Of a stretch of DNA of 64,000 nt, positions 1 to 7,567 are shown piece by piece. Position numbers and translations under genes: made by a program. The DNA is taken from positions 248,001 through 312,000 of the forward strand of contig CAVQGZ010000008.1 in assembly GCA_963712175.1 (NCBI GenBank). Reading direction: 5' to 3'. The notes under the pieces are model-generated. The model ran no database searches and had not been told where the DNA came from. It was given only the letters and a program-made list of their open reading frames with translations. Positions within the stretch are counted from its first letter, which is position 1; each line of letters begins with the position of its first letter. The stretch is from CAVQGZ01 sp963712175 (lineage in GTDB: Bacteria > Actinomycetota > Actinomycetes > Jiangellales > Jiangellaceae).

Positions 1-1140
1 GCCGGCCAGCGGGGTCACCACGTGGGTGGGGCGGGTGTCGGACGAGCCCCGGTCACCCAGGTTGGGTTCGTCGGCGAGGCGCCCGATCATGGCGACGGTG
101 CCCGTCGCGGGGAGTGGGAGCGCGGCGTCTGAGTTCTTGAGCAGGACGATCGACGAGGCTGCCGCGTCCCGCGCCAGCGCCCGGTGCTCGTCGCAGCCCA
201 GGAGGGAGCGGGGGTAGCCGCCGGCGGGGATCTCGCGTTGAGCCCGCAGCATCCGCTCGACGGCGTCGTCGATACGCGAGCGTGGAACCCGGCCCGCCGC
301 CACGGCCTCACCCAAGCCGGAGTCGAGCACCAACCGGTGCGGCATCTCGAGGTCGAGACCGGCGTTGACACCGGCCTCGGCGTCGCGGACCCCGAAGAGG
401 AAGTCGGTGACGACGAAACCTCGAAACCCCCATCGCTTCTTCAGGATGTCGGTGAGCAGCGTCGCGTTCTGGCCGCACCAGTCGCCGTTGACGCTGTTGT
501 AGGCACTCATGACTGCCATCGCGCCCGCGTCGACGGCAGCCTTGAACTGAGGCAGGTACACCTCGTGCAGCACGCGCGAAGTCGCGCGCACGTCGAGCCT
601 GAGCCGCGCCGAGTCGATGGAGTTCAGGGCGTAGTGCTTGGCGCAGGCGATCGCGTGGCGCTGCACCCCGGCCACCAGTGCCGACCCCATCGCGGCGAGG
701 TGGACTGTCTCCTCGCCGTAGGTCTCCTGGGCGCGGCCCCAGCCGGGATGGCGAAGCAGGTTGAGGCATGGCGCGCCCAGAAGGTTGGCCCCGACGGCCC
801 TCGTCTCACGTCCGAGCACGTCGCCGATGCGCTGCTCGAGGTCGACGTCGAAGCTGGCGCCCCGGGCGATCGGGGCGGGGAACGTCGTGGCCCCGCCTTC
901 CAGGGCGACTCCGCGCGGGCCGTCCACGAAGTGCAGTCCCCCGATGCCCAACCGGGTGACGACGCCGGCGGGCCAGGGGTGGCGGTGGTAGGCGTCGTGG
1001 CGGATCGTGTCGATCACGCCGGACCAGAAGTCCGTGTCGCCGTCCAGCATCTCGAGCTTCTCCTCGAGCGTGAGCCGGTCGAGCAGGTCGGCAATAGCGC
1101 GCTCGGCGCGCTCGTCCGGTTCCCGATGGGGGCTCGCCAT
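1..1140 (-). CDS. Glycoside hydrolase family 3 (beta-glucosidase-like), C-terminus beyond window
   Basis: The first 380 residues of a GH3 glycosidase run from an ATG at 1140 to the window edge without a stop. The (beta/alpha)8 domain is recognisable: an N-terminal LTLEEK helix, the GPRG segment near residue 73, AKHYALN with the Lys168-His169 pair, and GFVVTDF near residue 241, whose Asp246 aligns with the catalytic nucleophile. The C-terminal half, which carries the acid/base residue, is not in the window. The family cleaves terminal beta-linked sugars from oligosaccharides or glycosides; no signal peptide is seen, so it is probably cytoplasmic. It is divergent from the cNMP-binding gene, with only 14 bases between starts. 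Substrate cannot be told from this portion. Confidence 0.9.
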   Translation of the reverse strand, partial: MASPHREPDERAERAIADLLDRLTLEEKLEMLDGDTDFWSGVIDTIRHDAYHRHPWPAGVVTRLGIGGLHFVDGPRGVALEGGATTFPAPIARGASFDVDLEQRIGDVLGRETRAVGANLLGAPCLNLLRHPGWGRAQETYGEETVHLAAMGSALVAGVQRHAIACAKHYALNSIDSARLRLDVRATSRVLHEVYLPQFKAAVDAGAMAVMSAYNSVNGDWCGQNATLLTDILKKRWGFRGFVVTDFLFGVRDAEAGVNAGLDLEMPHRLVLDSGLGEAVAAGRVPRSRIDDAVERMLRAQREIPAGGYPRSLLGCDEHRALARDAAASSIVLLKNSDAALPLPATGTVAMIGRLADEPNLGDRGSSDTRPTHVVTPLAG

Positions 1141-1154
1141 GTGGCCACGCTACG

Positions 1155-1640
1155 GTGACGGACGTGAGCCTTCTCGACCACTCCACGTCGCTGCCTGAGG
1201 TCACCCGGCAGGCCGGCGAGATCCTCATCATGGAGGGCGACGCGGTCTCCGAGCTGTTCGTGCTGGTTCGCGGCACCGTGGTGGTCGAACGCGACGACGT
1301 CGCCGTGGCCCGCATCAACACCCAGGGCGCGATGTTCGGTGAGATGTCCCTGCTGCTGCGCAAGCCCGCGACGGCGACGGTGCGGTGCGAGAGCGACGTC
1401 GTGCTGAGGGTGTCCGACGACCCCGAGACGTTCCTGGTGCAGCAGCCGGCAGCTGCGCTGGAGGTGGCCCGGGTACTGGCCGGGCGGGTCGACGGGCTGA
1501 CCCAGTACCTGGTCGACGTGAAGCATCAGTACTCCGACCTCGAGGGTCACCTGGGCATGCTCGACACGGTGCTGGGGGCCCTGACGTACGGCCAGCGACC
1601 ACGCGCCCGGCCCGGCTCGGTTCGCGACCCCCAGGGCTGA
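1155..1640 (+). CDS. Cyclic nucleotide-binding domain protein
   Basis: A 161-residue protein starting at GTG 1155, with one cNMP-binding (CAP_ED) beta-roll. The N-terminal AGEILIMEGD segment, LFVLVRGTVVVER and the phosphate-binding-cassette region FGEMSLLLRKPATATVR are typical of the fold. No DNA-binding or transporter domain is attached; the last 60 residues form a helix and a basic tail. It is likely a small regulatory or sensor subunit, but its ligand and partner are unknown. A second cNMP domain in this window is fused to an MFS transporter at 37.9-39.5 kb. The ORF is intact. Confidence 0.75.
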   Translation: MTDVSLLDHSTSLPEVTRQAGEILIMEGDAVSELFVLVRGTVVVERDDVAVARINTQGAMFGEMSLLLRKPATATVRCESDVVLRVSDDPETFLVQQPAAALEVARVLAGRVDGLTQYLVDVKHQYSDLEGHLGMLDTVLGALTYGQRPRARPGSVRDPQG

Positions 1641-1657
1641 TCCAGCGCCGACCACCC

Positions 1658-2377
1658 TCACCAGAGGTTGGTCGTGTCCTGCTCGCCGAGCCCCGTCCAG
1701 GTGGCGGTGTTGGCGTCGGTGTCGATCCAGACGTGGGGCGGAGCGCGTCCGATCTGCTTTCCGGGGTTGATGACGAGAGTGGAGCCGAGGCGGTCGTACC
1801 AGCCGCCACCCTCGACCCATGGAGCCTGGTGGATGTGGCCGCAGAGAACCACATCGGGGCTCAGCTCGGCGATCCAGCCGGCGAGGTCCTCATCCGGGAA
1901 CGTCCGTCGTCCGTCGAAGCACAGCCGGCTGCCCGCGGGCGGTGCGTGGTAGAGCCAGACCCAGCGTTGCGGGCGCTCAGCTGCGGCGGCCCGCAGCTGC
2001 TGCTCGACCTGCGAGCGCGTCGACGGCCCGTCCCACCAGGGCGCGATCGTGACGCGGACCCCATCGAGGTCGATGCTGTGCCCGTCGGTGTGCAGCCCGG
2101 CTACGCGCTGGCCGGCGAGCCAGCCGGCAACCTGCTCGCCGAGCGCGCCGGGCCCGTCGAGGTCGTGGTTGCCCGAGCAGGCCGCCACCGTCGTGCGGTC
2201 GGCCAGGCGCTGCAGGTAGGCCCCGACCACGACCGCCTGGGCCTCGTGCGGCACCGCGGCGACGATGTCGAGCAAGTCGCCGGCGATGGCGACCAGGTCG
2301 GCCGCGCCTGCTGCCTCCACCAACCAGTCGTAGGCGGGCAGGCGGTAGTGAAGGTCCGAGACCGCCAAGACGCGCAC
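1658..2377 (-). CDS. Metallophosphoesterase (calcineurin-like)
   Basis: A 239-residue protein with the full set of metal-ligand motifs of calcineurin-like phosphoesterases: SDLH at residues 7-10, AGDLLD, GNHDLD, and GHIHQ near the C-terminus. The open frame extends further upstream, but the GTG at 2377 immediately precedes RVLAVSDLH, where this family begins. It should hydrolyse phosphomonoester or phosphodiester bonds with two bound metal ions in the cytoplasm. The substrate cannot be inferred. It is divergent from the HAD gene at 2428, about 50 bases away. Its stop lies 18 bases past the end of the convergent cNMP gene. Confidence 0.85.
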   Translation of the reverse strand: MRVLAVSDLHYRLPAYDWLVEAAGAADLVAIAGDLLDIVAAVPHEAQAVVVGAYLQRLADRTTVAACSGNHDLDGPGALGEQVAGWLAGQRVAGLHTDGHSIDLDGVRVTIAPWWDGPSTRSQVEQQLRAAAAERPQRWVWLYHAPPAGSRLCFDGRRTFPDEDLAGWIAELSPDVVLCGHIHQAPWVEGGGWYDRLGSTLVINPGKQIGRAPPHVWIDTDANTATWTGLGEQDTTNLW

Positions 2378-2427
2378 GGGCGAACGATTCCACAGTCCGA
2401 CGGCGGCATCGGCCTCCGCGTGGCACG

Positions 2428-2997
2428 GTGGCTCAGGTGAGCGCGAGCCGTCCGCTGCTGCTGCTGGACGTGGACGGGGTGCTGAACGCCTTCGGCGCCT
2501 GGGAGCGGATCGACCACCGCCTTCCCCTCGGTCGCGGCAACGTCCGTGTTCCGCCCGGCTTTGCCGCTGCCCGCGCCGACGGCTACGAGCTGCTGCTGCG
2601 ACCCGAGCACGCCGAGTGGGTCCGCGGCCTGGAGCAGGTGTTCGACATGGTCTGGGCCACGATGTGGCAGGAGCGGGCGCCAGTGGGGCTGGCGCCGGTC
2701 GTCGGGTTCGGCGCCGACTGGCCGTGGATCGACTTCGCCGCCCATCAGACCCGCACCACCACGCAGCGAACGGGGTGGGGGGTGGGCAGCTACAAGTTCC
2801 CCGGGGTGCGAGCGACCGTCGGGGACCGCCCGACAGTGTGGATCGATGACGACCTCGAGCCGGCGATCTACGAGTGGGCGGCCCAGCGTGACTCGAGCGG
2901 CATCCCCACACTCCTCGTCCAACCCCATCCGGACGAGGGCTGGACCGCGAGCGAGCGCGACGCCGTGCTGGCCTTCGCCGACGCGCTGCAGACCTGA
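2428..2997 (+). CDS. HAD-fold hydrolase (Swiss Army Knife type)
   Basis: A 189-residue protein whose N-terminus LLLLDVDGVLN matches HAD motif I (DxDG). The later WIDDD segment supplies the motif IV acidic residues. The layout, with motif I immediately followed by a long insert and a WATMWQ segment, resembles the HAD domains called Swiss Army Knife RNA repair-like. The biochemical role of these in actinobacteria is not established, so only a phosphatase or phosphotransferase activity is a fair guess. The start is GTG 2428; a second GTG at 2437 is possible. It converges with the membrane protein gene, ending one base before that gene's stop codon. Confidence 0.7.
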   Translation: MAQVSASRPLLLLDVDGVLNAFGAWERIDHRLPLGRGNVRVPPGFAAARADGYELLLRPEHAEWVRGLEQVFDMVWATMWQERAPVGLAPVVGFGADWPWIDFAAHQTRTTTQRTGWGVGSYKFPGVRATVGDRPTVWIDDDLEPAIYEWAAQRDSSGIPTLLVQPHPDEGWTASERDAVLAFADALQT

Positions 2998-2998
2998 C

Positions 2999-3484
2999 TC
3001 ACACCGGCTGGTCGACCCGGCAGGCGATGTCTCCGCGCAGCCGGACCAGCAGGGCCCACGTCAGCAGCACCACCCCGAGCACCGCAAGGTAGGGCTGGAC
3101 GGGGGCGAACCACTGGATCGCGCCGGTGGTGCCCAGGGCGAGCAGCACCAGCTTGTTGCAGACCGGGCAGCCCACGGCGAGGTAGGCCACGAACCCACCA
3201 GCAGCACCCAGCCTGCCGGGGCGGTCGACCTCGGCGCTGCGCGGGTCGCCCGTTCGCACGTAGGTAGCCGCCAGCAGGCCGCCGAGCAGTGCGGCCAGCA
3301 CGAGAGCGGGGTACGACCACCAGGTGACCTCGATCGAGCGACCGAAGACCGGGTTGGGGACGACGTCCGTCGGCAGCCCGATCACCAGAAGGGTGACGAG
3401 CGCGGCTGCGAGGGCGACCCACCACCGTCGGGCGGGCCACTGGCGAAGGGCCGTCGCGGCGTCGCTCAACGAGGTAGGCACCAC
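2999..3484 (-). CDS. Small membrane protein with a CPVC motif, unknown function
   Basis: A protein of about 161 residues with four predicted membrane segments (starting near WWVALAAALVTLLVIGL) and a GCPVCNK motif just before the third or fourth helix. I do not recognise the family. A CxxC pair at a membrane face suggests a redox or metal role, and the palindrome directly upstream (3491-3506) resembles a CsoR/CstR operator, which would fit copper or persulfide stress. The open frame allows a GTG at 3499, but that codon lies inside the palindrome. I therefore prefer the GTG at 3484, implying a leaderless or nearly leaderless transcript. The start and function are both uncertain. Confidence 0.6.
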   Translation of the reverse strand: MVPTSLSDAATALRQWPARRWWVALAAALVTLLVIGLPTDVVPNPVFGRSIEVTWWSYPALVLAALLGGLLAATYVRTGDPRSAEVDRPGRLGAAGGFVAYLAVGCPVCNKLVLLALGTTGAIQWFAPVQPYLAVLGVVLLTWALLVRLRGDIACRVDQPV

Positions 3485-3490
3485 GTCAGG

Positions 3491-3506
3491 ATACCCCACG
3501 GGGTAT
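3491..3506. promoter_or_regulatory. CsoR/CstR-like operator palindrome
   Basis: A perfect palindrome with arms ATACCCC and GGGGTAT and a 2-base spacer lies just upstream of the CPVC membrane protein. The G/C-tract flanked by AT dinucleotides is characteristic of CsoR-family operators (copper-sensing CsoR, persulfide-sensing CstR). The same core occurs at 42264-42283. No csoR-like regulator gene was found in the window. Confidence 0.6.
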
Positions 3507-3518
3507 ATGTGGAGCGGG

Positions 3519-4496
3519 TCAGTGGCGTGTCCGGCCGCGAGCCTTCAGGCGCGAGTTCGGTAGCTCGGGGGCGTGCAGCCACGGACCGTCGTAGCCATGG
3601 ACGGTTCCGAAGCGCTCGTCCTGGGCCTCCCATTGACGGCGCGCCTCGACGATGGCGTCGTGGTCGGTGCCGACGAAGTTCCACCACATGACGATGTGCT
3701 CGTCGAAGGGCTCTCCGCCGATCAGCAGCGCTCGGGCCGGTGCATGAGCCGAGAGTGCGACGTCTCGTGGACCCGGTGGCAGGTAGAGGAGCTCGCCGAA
3801 CCGGACGGTCCGTCCGGCCACCTCGATGTCGCCCTCCATCGCGAGCACGGCGTGCTCGAACGAGGCCTCGAGCGGCAGGAGCCCCGCGCCGTCGGCGTCG
3901 AGCGTCACGTCGGCTCCGACCAGGGGTGAGTAGGCCCTCGCCGGCGACTGGGCGCCGTCCATCGAGCCGATGACCACCTGGGCGCGGACGCCGCCGACGT
4001 CGAGCACCGGAAGACTCGAGTGGTGCTCGAAGTGCGGGTCCACGTCTCGGCTGGCCGACGGCAGCGCGACCCACAGCTGGACCCCGGCCAGCCGCTGGGT
4101 GGTGCGCTGAGCCGGGGCCGGCGTCTCCTCGGAGTGAGCGATGCCGCGCCCGGCCGTCATGAGGTTGAGCTGCCCGGGGGCGATCATCTGCTCCGAGCCG
4201 AGTGTGTCGCGGTGCAGCACGTCGCCTTCGGAGAGCCACGAGACGGTCTGCAGGCCGGTGTGCGGGTGCGGAGGCACGTCCATTCCCGTCGTGCCTGTCA
4301 GGTCGTGGGGCCCGTAGTGGTCGACGAAGCACCAGGCCCCCACCATGCGGCGGTCACGGTGCGGGAGCGTGCGACGCACCGTCATGGCGCGCGGGCCGCC
4401 CAGGGGAACCTCGCGGGGGCCCAGGAGCTCCGGGGAGTCGTCGACCGTCGCTCCGCCCGCCGAGGTCTCGGTGGGGCGCTGCTCGAGGTTGCTCAT
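3519..4496 (-). CDS. Pirin family protein (first of two)
   Basis: A 325-residue bicupin of the pirin family. The metal-binding segment is visible as DVPPHPHTGLQTVSWL with the downstream GxIxHSE motif (RGIAHSEE), providing the His/His/His/Glu ligand set of the N-terminal cupin. The second cupin starts near ADVTLDADG and holds GGEPFDEHIVMWWNFV. Pirins bind iron and some are quercetin dioxygenases or redox-sensitive regulators; which applies here cannot be told. It lies 27 bases downstream of a second pirin gene in the same direction, so the two are probably co-transcribed and arose by duplication. The ATG at 4496 matches the family N-terminus. Confidence 0.85.
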   Translation of the reverse strand: MSNLEQRPTETSAGGATVDDSPELLGPREVPLGGPRAMTVRRTLPHRDRRMVGAWCFVDHYGPHDLTGTTGMDVPPHPHTGLQTVSWLSEGDVLHRDTLGSEQMIAPGQLNLMTAGRGIAHSEETPAPAQRTTQRLAGVQLWVALPSASRDVDPHFEHHSSLPVLDVGGVRAQVVIGSMDGAQSPARAYSPLVGADVTLDADGAGLLPLEASFEHAVLAMEGDIEVAGRTVRFGELLYLPPGPRDVALSAHAPARALLIGGEPFDEHIVMWWNFVGTDHDAIVEARRQWEAQDERFGTVHGYDGPWLHAPELPNSRLKARGRTRH

Positions 4497-4522
4497 GCTC
4501 GGACGCTAGGCCAGCGCACGGG

Positions 4523-5500
4523 CTACAGCACGTCGTGGCCCGGGTGCGGCTCAGCGGGGATCGTGCCGAGCTTGCCCGCCTGGTAGTCCTCGAACGCCTC
4601 GACGAGCTCAGCCCTGGTGTTCATGACGAAGGGTCCGTACGCGGCCACCGGCTCACGGATGGGCTCGCCACCCAGGATCAGCACGTCGAGGTTCGGGCTG
4701 CGCGACTCCTGGGCTGCGTCGGCGCGCACCGTGACGGTGTCGCCGGAGCCCAGGACGGCGAGCTGGCCCATCCGCAACGGCCGGGCAGCGGTGGTGACCG
4801 AGCCCTGGCCGGCCAGGGCGTAGACGAGCGCGTTGAAGTCCGGGCGCCAGGGCAGGCGCAGCTCTGCGCCGGGGGAGATGGTGGCGTGGACGAGGGAGAT
4901 GGGCGTGTGGGTGCTGCCCGGTCCAGCGTGTTCCCCGACCTGGCCGGCGATCACCCGCACGAGGGCCCCACCATCGGGGGAGCGCACCAGCGCGACGTTG
5001 CCGGCCTTGATGTCCTGGTACCGCGGGGCAGACCACTTCTTCGCCCGTGGGAGGTTGACCCAGAGCTGGAAACCATGGAAGAGCCCGCCGCTCATGACGA
5101 CGTGCTCGGGTGGGGTCTCGATGTGCAGGAGCCCGCTGCCGGCGGTCATCCACTGCGTGTCCCCGTCGGTGATCAGCCCACCACCGCCGTGGCTGTCCTG
5201 GTGGCGCAGCAGCCCGTCCAGCATGTACGTCACCGTCTCGAAGCCGCGGTGCGGGTGCCAGGGGGTGCCCTTCGGCTCGCCGGGGGCGTACTCGACCTCA
5301 CCCATCTGGTCCATGTGGATGAACGGGTCGAGAAGGCGCAGGTCGACGCCGGCGAACGCGCGACGCACCGGGAACCCCTCACCCTCGTACCCGGACGGAG
5401 CGGTGGTCAGGGAGACGAGCGCACGGTCCTGTGTCGACGCCGGCGCACCGACGGAGACGGAGGGGACGGCAAGGACGTCGTCGACGGTCACAGCAGGCAT
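4523..5500 (-). CDS. Pirin family protein (second of two)
   Basis: A 325-residue pirin that is the upstream gene of the pair. The N-terminal cupin carries DPFIHMDQMGEVEY and WHPHRGFETVTYML, followed by GSGLLHIE, so all predicted metal ligands are present. GGEPIREPVAAYGPFVMN in the second half is typical. An upstream TTG would add seven residues, but the ATG at 5500 is preceded at about 4 bases by an AAAGGAGCG ribosome binding site, so I use it. It shares motif layout but modest identity with its neighbour at 3519-4496. A role as dioxygenase or regulator is inference from the family. Confidence 0.88.
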   Translation of the reverse strand: MPAVTVDDVLAVPSVSVGAPASTQDRALVSLTTAPSGYEGEGFPVRRAFAGVDLRLLDPFIHMDQMGEVEYAPGEPKGTPWHPHRGFETVTYMLDGLLRHQDSHGGGGLITDGDTQWMTAGSGLLHIETPPEHVVMSGGLFHGFQLWVNLPRAKKWSAPRYQDIKAGNVALVRSPDGGALVRVIAGQVGEHAGPGSTHTPISLVHATISPGAELRLPWRPDFNALVYALAGQGSVTTAARPLRMGQLAVLGSGDTVTVRADAAQESRSPNLDVLILGGEPIREPVAAYGPFVMNTRAELVEAFEDYQAGKLGTIPAEPHPGHDVL

Positions 5501-5592
5501 GGGCGCTCCTTTGGGATTCAAGGTAGTTGCGGGGTCAACAAAAGGGAAGCCGGGGTCATTCCCCGATGTTGGTGCCCGGCTACGGTCGGCAC

Positions 5593-6235
5593 ATGCGAGT
5601 CGTGGTGCTGGGCGCAGCGGGTCAGACCGGGCGGATGGTCGTGGACGGTCTGGTCGCCCGAGGAGACGACGTGACCGGAGTGGTCCGCTCGGCGGAGAAG
5701 CTCGACGAGCTGCACGACGCGGGAGCCTCGACGCTGCGGGCCGACCTCACCGAGCTGGCCCCGACCGAGCTGCGCGCGCTGCTCGACGGCGCTGACGCGG
5801 TGTTCTGGGCGGCGGGCTGGCTTCGGCGACGACCCCGCGCTCATCGACGGTGACGCGTGCGTCGCAGCTCAGCAGGCCGCCGACGAGGCCGGAGTCGGGC
5901 GCTGGGTCCAGGTCTCGTCCATGTACGCCGACCGCCCCGAGCACGGTCCAGCGTTCATGTCGGCGGTCCTCGCCGCCAAGGGCCGATCGGACGCCTCACT
6001 CGCCGCCACCGCGCTGGGCTGGACGGTCATCCGCCCCGGCGGCCTGACGAACGACGTGGGTACCGGCCAGGTCGAGGTGGGTCACCAGCTGCACGGCGGC
6101 ACGGTGTCGAGGGCTGATCTCGCAGCAGTGGCCGTCGCGTGTCTCGACGTCCCGGCGACGGCGCGTCGTGGCTTCGACCTCGCGAGCGGGTCGACCCCGA
6201 TCGAGACCGCCCTCGACGGCCTCGCCGTGGCGTGA
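5593..6235 (+). CDS. NAD(P)-binding sugar-epimerase/NmrA-like protein, frameshifted
   Basis: An atypical short-chain dehydrogenase with a Rossmann motif GAAGQTGRM at residues 8-16 and a continuing NmrA/YwnB-like body (WVQVSSMYADRP, GWTVIRPGGLTND). The protein begins at ATG 5593, switches by +1 near 5817-5821 just after VFWAAG, and ends at 6235 in the new frame, for roughly 213 residues in total. Both halves align continuously with this family, so the shift looks like a single-base sequence error rather than decay. These proteins bind NAD(P) and act as reductases or redox sensors; no substrate is evident. It is divergent from the pirin pair. Confidence 0.75.
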
Positions 6236-6297
6236 CGCGGATGACAGGCAGGAATGGACGGCAAGGCTGCCGGGTTGCGCGCCTATGAACGCTGACC

Positions 6298-7539
6298 GTG
6301 GCAGCATCCCCGAATGGTGACGACCACCCATCGGTCGTCCTCTACGGCGCCGACTGGTGCCCTGACTGCCGCCGGTCCAAGCGGTTTCTCACCGAGCAGC
6401 GGGTGGGCTTCACCTACGTCGACCTGGAGAAGACGCCGGAGGCGACCGCCGAGGTCGAGCGGCGCAACGACGGCAAGCGCATCATCCCGACCATCGTGTT
6501 CCCGGACGGCAGCCACGTGTCCGAGCCCACCAACGCCGAGCTGGCCGACGCCCTCGGCCTGCCCCGCGAGGCCGCCCAGGACACCTACGACGTCATCATC
6601 GTCGGCGGAGGTCCGACGGGGCTCACGGCGTCGATCTACACGGCCCGCGAGAACCTGCGCACCCTGGTGATCGACCGCTCGGCGCTCGGCGGGCAGGCGG
6701 GAGTCACCGAGCGGCTCGACAACTACCCGGGGTTCCCGGACGGCGTCGGGGGAGCCGAGCTGGCCGACCGCATGGTCACCCAGGCCAGGCGCTACGGCGT
6801 CGAGACGCTGCAGGCTGTCGACGTCGAGTCGATCGAGGCCGACGGCAACTCCGTCCGAGCCGGGCTCTCGACGGGGCAGAACCTGAACGCCGGGGCCGTG
6901 CTGCTCGCCACCGGTTCGACGTATCGCCGAACCGGAGCCACCGGCGAGGAGGACCTGATCGGGGCCGGTGTGCACTTCTGCGCCACCTGTGACGGGCCGT
7001 TCTACTCCGGCGCCGAGGAGGTTCTGGTGATCGGCGGTGGGAACAGCGGCCTCGAGGAGGGGCTGTTCCTGACGCAGTTCGCCCAGCACGTCACGGTCGT
7101 GGAGTACGCCGACGAGCTCAAGGCCAGTCGCCTGCTGCAGGACAAGGTGGCCGAGCACGCAGGCATGACCGTGCTCACCGGGACTGAGGTCGTCGCGTTC
7201 GAGGCGGCCGAGGGCGGCGGCTTCGCGGCTGTGCGGCTGAAGAACCGGGCCACCGGCGACGAGCGGCGCCACGAGGCGTCCGGAGCCTTCGTCTTCGTCG
7301 GGCTCGACCCGAACACCGGGTGGCTGGGCGGCGCGGTGCAGACCGACTCCCGCGGGTTCATCGAGACCGACCGGACGTTCGCGACGTCGATCCCGGGTGT
7401 GTTCGCCGCCGGGGATGTCCGGGAGGGCTCGACCAAGCAGCTGGCTTCCGCCGTCGGTGAGGGCGCCGGTGCTGCCCTGCAGATCCGATACCACCTGGAC
7501 AGCCTCGCCCAGGTCCGACCGGCGGGGGCGAGACGCTAG
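6298..7539 (+). CDS. Glutaredoxin-thioredoxin reductase fusion protein
   Basis: A 413-residue fusion. Residues 12-85 form a glutaredoxin domain with active site WCPDC and a cis-proline segment IIPTIVFPDG. Residues 95-405 form a low-molecular-weight thioredoxin reductase with an FAD-binding GGGPTG motif, the redox pair CATC (in HFCATCDGPFY), an NADPH-binding GGGNSG motif, and FAAGDVREGSTKQ near the C-terminus. The arrangement suggests electron flow from NADPH through FAD and CATC to the attached glutaredoxin, possibly to mycothiol-linked or other low-molecular-weight disulfides. This is inference. The start is GTG 6298. The nearest neighbours do not form an operon with it. Confidence 0.88.
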   Translation: MAASPNGDDHPSVVLYGADWCPDCRRSKRFLTEQRVGFTYVDLEKTPEATAEVERRNDGKRIIPTIVFPDGSHVSEPTNAELADALGLPREAAQDTYDVIIVGGGPTGLTASIYTARENLRTLVIDRSALGGQAGVTERLDNYPGFPDGVGGAELADRMVTQARRYGVETLQAVDVESIEADGNSVRAGLSTGQNLNAGAVLLATGSTYRRTGATGEEDLIGAGVHFCATCDGPFYSGAEEVLVIGGGNSGLEEGLFLTQFAQHVTVVEYADELKASRLLQDKVAEHAGMTVLTGTEVVAFEAAEGGGFAAVRLKNRATGDERRHEASGAFVFVGLDPNTGWLGGAVQTDSRGFIETDRTFATSIPGVFAAGDVREGSTKQLASAVGEGAGAALQIRYHLDSLAQVRPAGARR

Positions 7540-7567
7540 CCCCCTGGCTCCTCCCGCCGGTGCGGGG

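Noticed and set aside
184..1158. A 324-codon plus-strand open frame opposite the GH3 gene
   Set aside because: The minus strand carries clear GH3 motifs; this is the shadow.
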